Source: Bremia lactucae
Lineage: Eukaryota; Oomycota; Peronosporomycetes; Peronosporales; Peronosporaceae
DNA: 33,909 nt
Direction of reading: 5' to 3'
Assembly: GCF_004359215.1 (NCBI RefSeq)
Contig: NC_090610.1
Span: forward strand, 5,875,034 to 5,908,942
Below the pieces are notes generated by a model. That model saw only the letters and a program-made list of their open reading frames with translations. It did not search any database and was not told where the DNA came from. Of the stretch, positions 1-9,230 are shown piece by piece (the first letter of the stretch is position 1; every line of letters starts with the position of its first letter). Made by a program: the position numbers and the translations under genes.

Positions 1-299
1 TAGAAGTCTAGTAACTTCTACCATTTGAGGGGATTTCTCCTCAAATACGTGGGGACCTCTTCCCTCAACGTCTTCCGAGTGTGATTGCGCTATCACAGTC
101 GGGTCCACTACGGTCGACTCTCTACTCGACCTTGGATCATCGTGTTGTCCTTTCTGGGCAACCGGTATACTCCTTGAATGTCGCCCACTAAGCGTACATT
201 CATGTCTCAATCCACTCGACCTTTTCGAGTGGTGGACCTTCGGCGCTGCCTGTGCATTAACACAGCCGCCGGCAGCTGACTCCACATTGTGATTGGTAA

Positions 300-823
300 T
301 CACACTGTGATCTTGTGCAGTTGTACTAACGACCGTACCACAAGTGGGCCATCGCACTCACTCGTAGTACATCCACACGCTTGTGGACGCTCCAAGACGT
401 TCATCAGATGGCCATCTGATGAACAAGTGGCAGGCATCTTTACGGATCGATGCTGCCAGCTGATCCTTGGCTCGTATTTTCTGAGCCAAGGTAAACCAAG
501 GATGACATCAAATTTGTCATCCAAATCCAGTACGATGAAATCATCATCATGCTGTAAATCTCTTAACGTGTAATGAAATTTCACTACGCGTTTCATACTG
601 TTATCGATGCGCCTGTCGCTAGACGCACCGTCACCTTCGTTGGAAGGATGTCGCGCTCAACATATTTGAGACAACGACCCTTTAGCGACTGGCGACGAAT
701 AAAGTTATTCGACGCTCCACAGTCCACTAGGGCTCTAGGTGACAAATCATTTGTCACTTTTAATTTTAAGGTATCCCTCATCACCAGGTGCAGAGACACA
801 TAATGATTGTGTGTCTGGAGCAA
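300..823 (-). pseudogene. gypsy retropepsin-like aspartic protease (frameshifted)
   Basis: This is the protease of the gypsy polyprotein, which would cleave Gag and Pol in the cytoplasmic particle. The first half (823-593) carries the active-site region LVDCGASNNFIRRQSL, where Asp-Cys-Gly replaces the usual Asp-Thr/Ser-Gly. It is followed by the flap-like VRLATGAS. The second half (596-300) carries the hydrophobic closing motif FDVILGLPWLRKY and WQHRSVKM. The two halves lie in different frames and join if one base is restored near 595, so this copy cannot make a full enzyme. The first half overlaps the end of the gag frame, as expected for gag-pol recoding, but decay is an equal explanation. 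Confidence 0.8.
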
Positions 824-2009
824 CTTTAGTCAAGAGATTTGCAAATTCTCTTGAGGTTGCTGGATCAGTAGGGCGTTGCGCCCCTTCTGACCCTGACCAT
901 TTTTTTGGCGGCCCGCCTCGCTGTTGCGATTTCACAACAACGTCGGACCCGCGACCGTTGCCCTTTTTGGCATTAAATCCATAATTAGGTTCAGTACCTC
1001 TCGTTACCCGGCGTGGAGCACTACACTCATGAGCGTAGTGTCCTAACTTTTAACAGCGATTGCAGAAATGCAATCGCTTGTCGTTCGAAAAGCGGGGTTT
1101 CTCGCTTTCGACATGCGAGGGGTCCATAGGTTCTGGACCTCCCAGTTCTTGTCGTCTTGATGGACGATACCATGACGAACTAGCTTGAGCCTTTCTCAAG
1201 CTAAATTCCTCCTGTTCCGCAACGGATATTGCTTCTTCAAGCTTATCCAGTTCCAAGCGGAACAGGTGGGTCTTTACGGGACCATCCGTAAGACCTTGCG
1301 TGAACACCGTAATTAACGTGTGTTCATGGACTGGGTTATTTGTAATACAACTCGCTAAGAGTCGTATGTGCTGGGCATATGCGTGCACATCACGCTTGCC
1401 TTGCTTTAGTTTCAGAAGCTCTGAACGAGCTCTGAAGTCAGCCCTTGGTGAATCAAACGTCTGTTTGAGTCGGGTTTTAAGAACCTATAGCGACCCAAAG
1501 ACGTATGGGTCGCGCAACTTAAGGCCCAATGCCCAAGTTTTGGCACGACCTGCCAGATTTGATTGAGCGAATGCGATTTGCATTTGCTCGTCGACGATGT
1601 GACGAGCCCTTGTGGCATCGTCCAACTCGACAAACCATCTTAAGACGGAGGCTTCTTCGACTCCCCTATACTTAGAGATGTCAATCTTTAAGGTTTTCGG
1701 ACGACGCGTGTGCGTCATCCCAGGTACATGGGTCTGTACCTGCTGTAACCTCAACAGTTCTGCATGTCAAGAGCCTTGCTGATCAAGCAAGGCTACCTTC
1801 TCCTTTGCCTCGTCAAGTTCATGTTGTATGAACTTGGCGATGGCTGAGTGGAGGGCATCTCTGTCCAAACTGGACAGCACGGCCAAGATGGCATCGTTAC
1901 CTACGGTCGAACTCATTCGTTCGAACGCACTCCTTTCTATGTCACTCAGAAAGGAGTAGCTATCACGCGAAACGTGATGCGTATTTCCATTATCATTGAA
2001 CATGTCCAT
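747..2009 (-). pseudogene. gypsy Gag with zinc knuckle (in-frame stops)
   Basis: The Gag polyprotein would package element RNA. Four open segments (2009-1767, 1754-1485, 1388-1050, 935-747) are all in one frame and are separated by stop codons, not shifts. Order: an N-terminal helical segment with the start MDMFNDNGN at 2009; the retrotransposon gag domain with KYRGVEEASVLRWF and SNLAGRAKTWALGL; a second helical part with LITVFTQGLTDGP; then a CCHC zinc knuckle CNRC-x4-HYAHEC near 1060-1020 in which one spacer codon is TAA. The tail is basic and glycine-rich (QQRGGPPKKW). It is inactive as read, but only a few stops separate it from a full Gag. Confidence 0.8.
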
Positions 2010-2059
2010 GTCAGATGATGGAATTGTGGTCCTTGGACGGACTATAAAGTGCTATCAGG

Positions 2060-2476
2060 TGTAACGGGGCACTGCTGACTTGTACTGCTTCAGTACAAGT
2101 GTCTGGTACCTCACGTCACTTCACGTACACTAGTACGTGCAGAGGAAGATTCTCTTTATAACACTTGGCTTAAAGAGTGTTTATTAAAAACTGTATCAAT
2201 ATAATTAAGTTCTTCTTGTCTATCGACTTAATACCAACTTAATTATAAACTAATACAATTCATATAATAAAGTCTTATCTGTCTCTCTCTTTGCGCGCGT
2301 CCAGCGCTGACTGGACCGCGGAGAAAGTAGATATAATGGTCTATATCTACCGATGAATAAGCTTTTAAAATATTACCATGTAAAGTAATATTCTCAAAAT
2401 ATTATCTACCTTCTAAATAATATATGAATTAACAACCTTTAAGTGTTAACTTCAATTAGCGCTTCACCCCGTTCCA
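2060..2476 (-). repeat. 5' LTR of the minus-strand gypsy element
   Basis: The repeat starts TGTAACGGGG at 2060 and ends CCCCGTTCCA at 2476, a TG..CA terminal inverted repeat. It is 417 bp and recurs at 3722-4228 (permuted), 6028-6480 (solo, inverted) and in divergent form at 8214-8643. It lies directly outside the gag start at 2009, which makes it the 5' LTR. It holds a perfect 10-bp hairpin at 2078-2100. No target duplication can be checked because the other end is outside the window. Confidence 0.8.
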
Positions 2477-3721
2477 GCACAAAAATTGAAGCATAAGAGA
2501 AAACGAAGGGGTAAGCGCTGGGGTTGGAAGGAGCCGAATCAACGAGAAAACCAAGGGGTAAGCGTGGGGGTTGGAAGGAGCCGAAATCATGCGACGACGA
2601 CTCGATTTCAGGTAAAATGGTTCCGCCGCAAGAGATAGTCGGACCAGTGTACCTCGCCGACCCAAATAACTATAGTGAAGCCATGCGCAGCGCTCAAAGT
2701 ACTCAGTGACGCAAAGCAATGGAAGATGAACTTAAGTTTCTTGATGATAATGATACCTGGGAAGTGATCCTAGAACGGATAAGATACGTCCTCTTCACAA
2801 AATGGGTTTGAAAACGAAAACTGATGCGAACGGAGACATTGAGAGGTTCAAGGCAAGAGTGGTCGCCTGTGGAAAACTAAGAGCTATTTGGTGACAGTTA
2901 TGATTTGACTTTCGCACCCGTGGATATGACAACTGGAAAGATGATTCTAGCTCTTGCACGTATTTGAGAGTTCCGGCTCGTCATGGAGACGTTCCTAATG
3001 CTTATGTAAAGGCCAGAACTGAATCAGGTCTAATCTACTTGCACATACTTCAAGCAGGACTATTCGGTAGGACCAGCTGCGTCTGCTTAATTTGGCATCT
3101 CCCAAGGACGTTGTCCTACATCTGAAGCGCAGTTTGTATGGTTTGAAAAAGCCGGGCGCTTATGGAGACAATTACTGCATAATTCTTTAAAGACTGTTGG
3201 ATTTGTACAGAGCCTCACGAAATCTTGTCTGTACTATAAGGGCGATAGGGACGGTATGATAGTGGTAGGCATCTACGTTGACGATTTTTTTACTACAGCA
3301 ACAAATCAGAAAGAATTGGAAGTTTAGTTGAATGACTTGCAGTACTTAAGAAAAAAGATCTGGCCCTGCACGCAAAATGTTAGGAATGCGCGTGAGACAC
3401 GCAGCTGAAAGTGAATACACAATTGATCAGAAACTTACAATCGACGAGTATCTTAACAAGTTTGAGATGCAGAATGCACACGGTATACTGACCCCCATCG
3501 GAATGGATCATGACGAACGCGTTTGCGAAACGTTACTTGCAAAATATTGTAATGGTAATGGGGGTACAGCAAAACCGTGTCAGTCACTAGTTGGATCTCT
3601 GTTGTGGTTGGCACGATGCACACGACCGGACATAGCCAATGCTGTGCACAAGGCTACTCGTCGATCGCATGCTCCGACGAAAGATGATTGGCGTCCTGCC
3701 AAGCGCATCGTCAGGTACCTT
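2477..3721 (+). pseudogene. Ty1/copia reverse transcriptase, decayed
   Basis: Pieces of a copia reverse transcriptase occur in several plus frames. In order: a basic linker between integrase and RT (KRKRRGKR type, near 2497-2590, present as a 47-bp tandem duplication at 2497 and 2544); PNNYSEAM and MEDELKFLDDNDTWEV (2665-2765); RFKARVVACG (2847-2876); the catalytic YVDDF (near 3277-3291); and a 121-residue open segment (3377-3742) with LVGSLLWLARCTRPDIA and the end RIVRYL. Stops and shifts prevent translation. The reading continues into RNase H at 4229 after a 0.5-kb insertion. Confidence 0.8.
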
Positions 3722-4228
3722 ATTAGAAATTATATTTATTAACAACTTTTAAGTGTTAATTTTATGTAGCGATACACCCCGTTCCAGGTTACAAATGTGG
3801 TCGCTGCCAGATCTAAATCTGGTGGCCGAAATCTTTTTTTAAATATGAAACGGGGCACTACGACTTGTACTGCTTCAGTACAAGTCCACTTCGCACTGCT
3901 TCAGTAGCGAGTGGAGCCTTACGTTATTTCACGTACACTAGTGCGTGCAGAGGAAGACTTCTCTTGAAGACAACTAACTTAAAGAGGGTAAAATGAAAAC
4001 TGTATTAATATAATTAAGCATCTCTTCTTTTTATCTGTTAACTCTAACTTAATTATAAACTAATACTAAACATGCAATTGAAATCTTATCTTATCTTATC
4101 TGTCTCTCTCTTTTGTTTGCATCTACAATTGATTAGTCTGCGAAACAAATAGAAATAATGGCGTATACCTATTTATGAATAAGATTTCTGAACATTAATA
4201 TTTAAAGTAATATCCTCCAAATATTATC
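3722..4228 (-). repeat. Circularly permuted gypsy-type LTR inserted in copia
   Basis: Positions 3722-3786 match the last 65 bp of the LTR (ending CCCCGTTCCA). Positions 3846-4228 match the first 380 bp (starting TGAAACGGGG). Between them is 59 bp of other sequence. The LTR tail therefore precedes its head, and the two broken ends meet within the AT-rich palindrome ATATTATCTA..TAGATAATAT of the intact copy. The flanks read TACCTT (3716-3721) and TACTT (4229-4233). The 59-bp middle contains a small palindrome, CCAGAT..ATCTGG. Confidence 0.7.
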
Positions 4229-4437
4229 TACTTGAAGGCGACGAAAGGATTGAAATTACATTTGGGTGGCAACGACTCACCTAAGGGATGGTGAAGTGCG
4301 ACTTGATTACTACAGTGACGCCGACTTTGCTGGTGATCAAGCGGATTGAAAGTCGACGAGCGTGTGGAATGTTTCGCGTCAATGGCATGATCATTGGATG
4401 GAACTGCAATCAGCAAGGTGCTGTTGCATTGGCTACC
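4229..4437 (+). pseudogene. Ty1/copia RNase H fragment
   Basis: This continues the copia RT at 2477-3721. The frame reads LKATKGLKLHLGGNDSPKGW, then after a shift YSDADFAGDQAD, the RNase H segment with a catalytic aspartate, and after another shift FRVNGMIIGWNCNQQGAVAL. The match stops at about 4437, where an oppositely oriented copia integrase end begins. Frameshifts and stops make it non-functional. Confidence 0.8.
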
Positions 4438-5741
4438 TTGTAGCTCTTCGGCTCATCTGATTTTCCAATGATCAATGCTTGTTCTCCACGCTTCGCCATA
4501 GTTTTTCGCTTCAATTATCGTAGCGCCGTGTATGGTGATCCAAATACAACAATTTTCGTCAGCTTGAATGCTTGTCCTGTCAAAGCTTCCAATTGAGACG
4601 TGTAATTTGTATTAGCGCCTGTTGGACTTCAGTTAACTATGTATGCAGCATACTCAGCAGCATCCCTTCAGAAAATCAACGTAAGCCAGAGCCAAATACC
4701 ATTGTGCGCAACATATTCATTACTGTCTTGTGCATCCGTTCGGCTTTTCCATTAGACGCTTGGTTGTTGGCTTCGCTTACTTGACGTCGAACTCCTTGTG
4801 CTTTGCAAAGACATCGATTGTCTTGTATTCACCTCCACCGTCTGTGCGGAGTACGTGAATCTTGCCATCAAACCGTTTCTCAAAATACGTTAAGAATTTT
4901 TTAAACAGTCGAGCAGCTTCATTTTTGGTCCTTGCTAGGAAAATCTTCACAAAGTTTGGTGTTGTTCTCGATAAAATTAATCATGTACTGGTTTCCTCGA
5001 CGATCTCTTGGGGTATTCTTCCCCTTTTTATATCACTGCAATCACTCCACCGATACGATCAATAGGTGCATTCAATCCAGAGTCCTCTTTGTTTTGCGCA
5101 TTTTGAGTCTCTTTTTCTTGCGCACACGCCAAGCATGGCGGTCGATCATTATCGGTATATATAATTCCATTTCCCACATCCCGCGCAAGCTTTTCAATAG
5201 TTTCATATGAGAGATGACCCAGTCGCTCATGGAAGTGTAAATTAGACCCATGTTGCATGTTTGATGAACCCGTGTTTCCGCAGCTGTACCATTTCTTACA
5301 GCGTACGCACAACGAGAACGTTATTGCTAGCTGCAAGTTGTCACTGCGACGTACAACAACACGACGTTCATCCATGCAACCGCGGTCTTCAAGCTTGCCA
5401 TACGATAGTATGTCCTAAGGCAGCTTTTCCGCAAAGTAAACATCATGCAGTTCCAATTCGCGCTGTACATTGCCTGATTGAACCATTGCAACACAGTTTA
5501 ACCCCATGCGCAGACTCTCACCATTAGGTGAAATACACTCGTCTTCACATTATCCAGCTTCAGTACCCTAGTCTGATGACATCACCAAGTGTTTGCTGGA
5601 GCCGGTGTCGAGAATCCACTGCGCTCCAGTCAATTCACATCGTCCAACTGCCATCACAATAGGAGGCCTGCTAGTTGATTCCTTATTCTGGACATTCGTT
5701 TCTTAAGTGGCACCAGCGCGTTCTATTCAATTCCACTTTAT
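4438..5741 (-). pseudogene. Ty1/copia protease, GAG-pre-integrase and integrase, decayed
   Basis: On the minus strand from right to left: the copia protease with WILDTGSSKHLV (about 5630-5584, active-site Asp-Thr-Gly intact); the GAG-pre-integrase domain in an open 115-residue segment (5375-5028) with LHFHERLGHLSYETIEKLAR and CLACAQEK, the His-Cys zinc-binding pattern; the integrase core with VLRTDGGGEYK (near 4855-4820) and KAERMHKTVMN (near 4745-4710); and the integrase end GEQALIIGKSDEPKSYK (about 4488-4438). Several frames are needed. It complements the plus-strand RT-RNase H half next to it, so the two may be one element broken by an inversion. Confidence 0.8.
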
Positions 5742-5915
5742 AGATTTTTCTGCGCGTCCAAGTGTTTTTCTGCCTCTATTAGGTTTCGTAATTGCAGCCA
5801 CAATTACGAAACCTAATAGAGGCAAAAAAACAAATGGACGCGCAGCAAAACCTACAAGGTTTAGAACCAAGTAATGATGCTGCAGCCACAGCATCATTAC
5901 TTGGTTCTTAACCTT
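5742..5915. repeat. Two adjacent long foldbacks with identical CAGCCA loops
   Basis: Hairpin I has 53-nt arms at 5742-5794 and 5801-5853, with about six mismatches. Hairpin II has 27-nt arms at 5856-5882 and 5889-5915, with one mismatch. Both have the same six-base loop CAGCCA (5795-5800 and 5883-5888). The outer arms belong to the copia gag/protease junction on the minus strand, and the two inner arms are inverted copies. Confidence 0.9.
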
Positions 5916-7370
5916 TGAAGAATCCGCGCGTTGGGCAAACTGTACCATCTCTTTGGACGATTGAAATTGTAGCGAGCCAAAAGTACTGGCTTCAATTCCG
6001 GGCTCGCGTATTGTACAATACTTTCCATGTAACGGGGTGTATCTTTACATGAAATTAACACTTAAAGGTTGTTAATTAATATATTATCTAAAAGGTAGAT
6101 AATATTTGGAGGATATTACTTTATATAGTAATATCCTGAATTCTTATCCATAAATAGGTATAGGCCATTATATCTATTTATTCCGCAGACTAATCAGCTG
6201 TAGGAGTAATCAAAGAGAGTTACAGGATAGGATCGAGATACGAATTCATTTACATGTTTAGTATTTGGTTATAGTTAAGTCAGCATTTACAAAGATAGAT
6301 TAAGAGACACCTAACTATATTAACACAGTTTTCATTTTACCCTCTTAAGTTAACTTGTCTTAAGGGAAGTCTTCCTCTGCACGTACAGTGTACGTCACCT
6401 AACGAAAGGCACCACTCACAACTGAAGCAGTGTGAAGTGGACTTGTACTGAAACAGTACAAGTCGTAGTGCCCCGTTACATTCCAGGACTATCTCATCCG
6501 CTCCACACACAGCCTCTGATACCGCCAAGAGATATAGCAGGTGCTCTTTGATGTCGTCGACAATGGTTTCTTGTTCGAAAAAAGTCTTAAAGCTTGTATC
6601 TTTGACAGAAATGGTCTATGAATCTCGTTCATGCGATTCATCGCATACCATGCACCATGCAGTTGAATTTACTGCATACTGTCCAATCACTTGGCGATTA
6701 AAAACCGAGCTGAACTTCCTCTTAGGTGTCGGCTAAGAACATCAAGAATGACATCTTCAGAACATAAAAAAACGACTGGCTTGTTGTGCCAATTGGACCT
6801 GGCGCAGGAACCTGCTACCCCACATGACAGGATTTGCACCCAATCCTGGACAAACCTCATTTCCATTAAACATCTCGATGGCCAGCTTCATCTTCGGCAG
6901 CATCAGAACAAAAACTTTTTTACTATATTCAGCAGCAAGTTCTGCCCCATTATCACCAAGCGCTAACAATATTGGTCAGTTTGCTTAAATTCTTGTAACT
7001 CGACATTGTCACGGCAGGTACTGGAGTGAGCGTCCTCCTCTTGCTCAATCTCAAGCCTAGAAAGGCGAGCCCTACATCACATCGCAGTATATTCACCGCT
7101 TCAAGCAACTGCGCCATGGTCAAGCTTGCTGCCTGCGCTTCTTCAGTAGCAGCAACGGATGCGCTTTCTGGAACAGCAGCTAGGACAAATACTTGAGGCG
7201 CTCTCGATTCGGTGGGGTAAGTATCGTCCGTGATAGTTGGTCATGGGCTTATAATCTCTCGTGTTATGATCGAATAAAGGAATAACAACTTTAGAACAAC
7301 ACGCAATGCGTTTGAAGTTTACTGAGAAGTGATTAATGTAGGTACTTACTTTGAGCTTGTCATTCATAAG
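5916..7370 (-). pseudogene. Ty1/copia Gag, split by a solo LTR
   Basis: Minus-strand Gag of the copia half-element. Near 6970-6757 it reads KLAIEMFNGNEVCPGLGANP and FLRQVQLAQQ, resembling the start of a copia-type gag domain. It continues through FNRQVIGQYAVN (about 6690) to LLAVSEAVCGADEIVLE (about 6533-6481). The solo LTR at 6028-6480 interrupts it there. Removing the LTR and one target copy gives an unbroken reading into SIVQYASPELKPVLL and RPKRWYSLPNAR (6022-5930). The 5' part (6970-7370) is weakly supported; it holds MAQLLEAVNILRCDVGL near 7115 and an open segment starting MNDKLKVS at 7367. Confidence 0.65.
6028..6480 (+). repeat. Solo LTR with 5-bp target duplication
   Basis: A complete 453-bp LTR, TGTAACGGGG..CCCCGTTACA, is flanked on both sides by TTCCA (6023-6027 and 6481-6485). 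It belongs to the family of the LTR at 2060 but is inverted relative to it. Five-base duplications are typical of gypsy integrases. No internal sequence remains, so the element was lost by LTR-LTR recombination. It carries an 11-bp perfect hairpin (GACTTGTACTG, loop AAA) near its right end and a 10-bp one at 6081-6105. Confidence 0.92.
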
Positions 7371-8213
7371 TTACTACAGGTCCGCTGGTCTGTTTCCTTA
7401 TTCTTTACTGGATGTTCTACATGATCCAAACCTGGATAGACCACGTGATGCTTTCGTGGAATAGTCCACTTGTAACCATGTTCCTGCAACTCTTCTCCAT
7501 GCAGCTTGGATATCGTAACTTCAATATTCCGACATCATGAACTGCAACGTCACTCAAGTTCAACCCTTCCTCCTTTTCCTCTTTCTCTCGTAACAATCTA
7601 AGGGTGTCAAATATCTATTCCGATTGGTCAATTTAGAAAATAAGTTTGTTTGTGGGTGCCGTTAACATTTCCCTTTATATATTGACATTTCAAAATTCTG
7701 ACCCGCTGTGGCCATCCATCTAACCTCGGATATCCAAAAGGTCTTCTCGTCTGCAGCAACTTTTGGTTAAATTGCAACCATCTCACATCTCAGCGAATTC
7801 ACCGCGCCGTTTAAGTCTTGGAGCGACTTTGAACTGAGACCCAAATAAATGTGTTAAGGTATGCTTGCAGAACAAGTACGCTATTCTTCGCGAAGACGCA
7901 CTTAATAAACAGTCCAATATTAGAAAAAAGAGGTAATTCACTGTTGGAGTGCGCAGCCGGCTCGGAATCGGGTCGGCGTGACAACGCATCAGCGACGACA
8001 CGCAGATATTCCTGGTGGCACCGCTGGGGCGATTAAATTTCTTGAGACGATTTTGTAGCCCGTTTCTTTTTTGACCAAATCTTGACCTTGTCGCTTCGGA
8101 GCGACCATCACGCACAGCGACAAAAGTTTGGCTTATCTAACTCTTAGCACTGTGCGTGATATCGGCGCTTGCCGAATACCGCCATGCATCTTTCGCTAGT
8201 ACTGCCTCAAAAC
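7371..8213. other. Unassigned stretch, possible broken coding fragment
   Basis: No recognised domain. On the minus strand near 7610-7380 there is a readable piece, LLREKEEKEEGLNLSDVAVH then after a one-base shift EVTISKLHGEELQEHGYKW, ending at a stop just before 7370. It looks protein-like (charged, no stops) but matches no family I know. Another open minus segment (8115-7783) is unrecognised and rich in Arg and Ser. These could be leader or captured sequence of the copia element, or an old host exon. Confidence 0.3.
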
Positions 8214-8643
8214 TAGTCAAACGGCACTGGAGACAGTGAAGGTGAGGTACCTCCGAATACTTCACGTGCACGACGTGCAGAGGAAGGTTTTATATAGCTA
8301 AGGAGCATAGCTACTAAAGTTTGATACTAAAGGATAAGTATAGAGAAATAATAAAATTGCATAGATATAGTACAGATCCTACGTAAAGATGTTCTTCTGT
8401 ATACTGACTTTAATAAATATATACTAAACAACGTATTGCAACACCTTAAGCACCGTTCATTCGTGCGTCTAGCAGCAATTGACGAATTTGATTTAAACTT
8501 AAATGAATCGATCAACAGAAATGTTGTCTTGTTGCCTCGACATCACCAAATTTGGTAATACTGGAAATATTTAGTTCAAATTATTAGATAATAATAATTG
8601 AGGCCACTATTATATGCCCTCCTTGCTATCTGTTCACCCCGAC
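8214..8643 (-). repeat. Divergent LTR of the same family
   Basis: About 430 bp, matching the length of the other LTRs. It starts AAACGGCACTGG (compare AACGGGGCACTGC at 2063), shares the block CGTGCAGAGGAAG near 8273, and ends GTTCACCCCGACC (compare ACACCCCGTT). The middle is AT-rich, as in the others. It is too diverged for me to place a target duplication. Confidence 0.5.
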
Positions 8644-9230
8644 CTATAGCCAATCAAACGCATAACAATATAAATGTACGTCCTTGTCTCATAACTAATG
8701 AAAGCCTGATTTATCTTAATAGTTGTTTGCAGTACGAATTTACGGCCCAGAAACCTTGGCCGCGTACAGCAGAAGGGAAAAATCGTGCGTCGCTTGTGGT
8801 TTCGAGCGCATCGTGTTTGCTGAGACGTACTGTCTACCGAGGTATTCGATCAGAGAACAATGGAACAAGTACAGCGTGAACGCTTCGTATATATCGCGCA
8901 CTGTCTCAAATGCGACGCTCTTTCGTAAATGACCAAGAATCTTGGGCTTGGCATTAGTTTGGAATTTCGAGAGGCGTGCAATTTACTCACGACTTAGGAC
9001 ATGACGACAAAACAGGAAGGTATAATATTTAAGTCGCGGTTAGATTCAATAAGATTTCAATTCCCGCGTCCCAGCGCAAAGAAGAAGAAACTCGATAGCT
9101 ACTGCGTGTTTCTCACGGACGCCGTCGTCGTGTTGGCGAATGAAATCAAGTGTTTTACGAATGTAACAAAGAGTAAGGAAAAGTTCGGTATGGTATCGAA
9201 GAGGACACGGACGTGAAGAGCAGGTTGGAA
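8644..9230 (+). other. Unassigned stretch with two short ORFs
   Basis: Two short open plus-strand segments have no recognised family. One (8723-8932) contains SCVACGFERIVFAETYC and has a C-x2-C start but no complete zinc-finger pattern. The other (ATG at 9001 to 9216) begins MTTKQEGIIFKSRLD and is lysine-rich. They lie between an old LTR and a chromovirus tail and may be transposon debris. I see no promoter or splice signals that would make them genes. Confidence 0.25.

Larger units (their letters stand above)
1..2476 (-). mobile_element. Ty3/gypsy retrotransposon, 5' part (LTR, gag, protease)
   Basis: Read on the minus strand, the order is LTR (2476-2060), gag (2009-747), then aspartic protease (about 823-300) running out of the window at position 1. 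That is the 5' end of a gypsy element whose RT, RNase H and integrase lie outside. Gag is in one frame with a few stops; the protease starts in another frame that overlaps the gag end, followed by a further one-base shift near 595. The element is therefore decayed but recent enough for long frames to survive. The whole stretch is unusually rich in perfect short inverted repeats (see findings). Positions 1-300 continue the element but I see no clear domain there. Confidence 0.85.

Noticed and set aside
1..600. Regularly spaced short palindromes, considered as a CRISPR-like array
   Set aside because: The palindromes differ in sequence and lie within gypsy protease codons; there are no identical repeats or spacers.
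2000..2059. Primer-binding site next to the 5' LTR
   Set aside because: The bases after the LTR on the minus strand (CCTGATAGCACT) do not start with TGG, and I cannot match them to a tRNA 3' end.
5727..5948. Minus-strand 73-residue ORF with a strongly hydrophobic middle, looking like a membrane protein
   Set aside because: The hydrophobic part is the translation of the inverted arms of the double foldback inserted in copia, so it is an artefact of the rearrangement.
8723..8932. Possible zinc-finger peptide (C-x2-C)
   Set aside because: Only one Cys pair is present, there is no second pair with plausible spacing, and there is no good start codon context.
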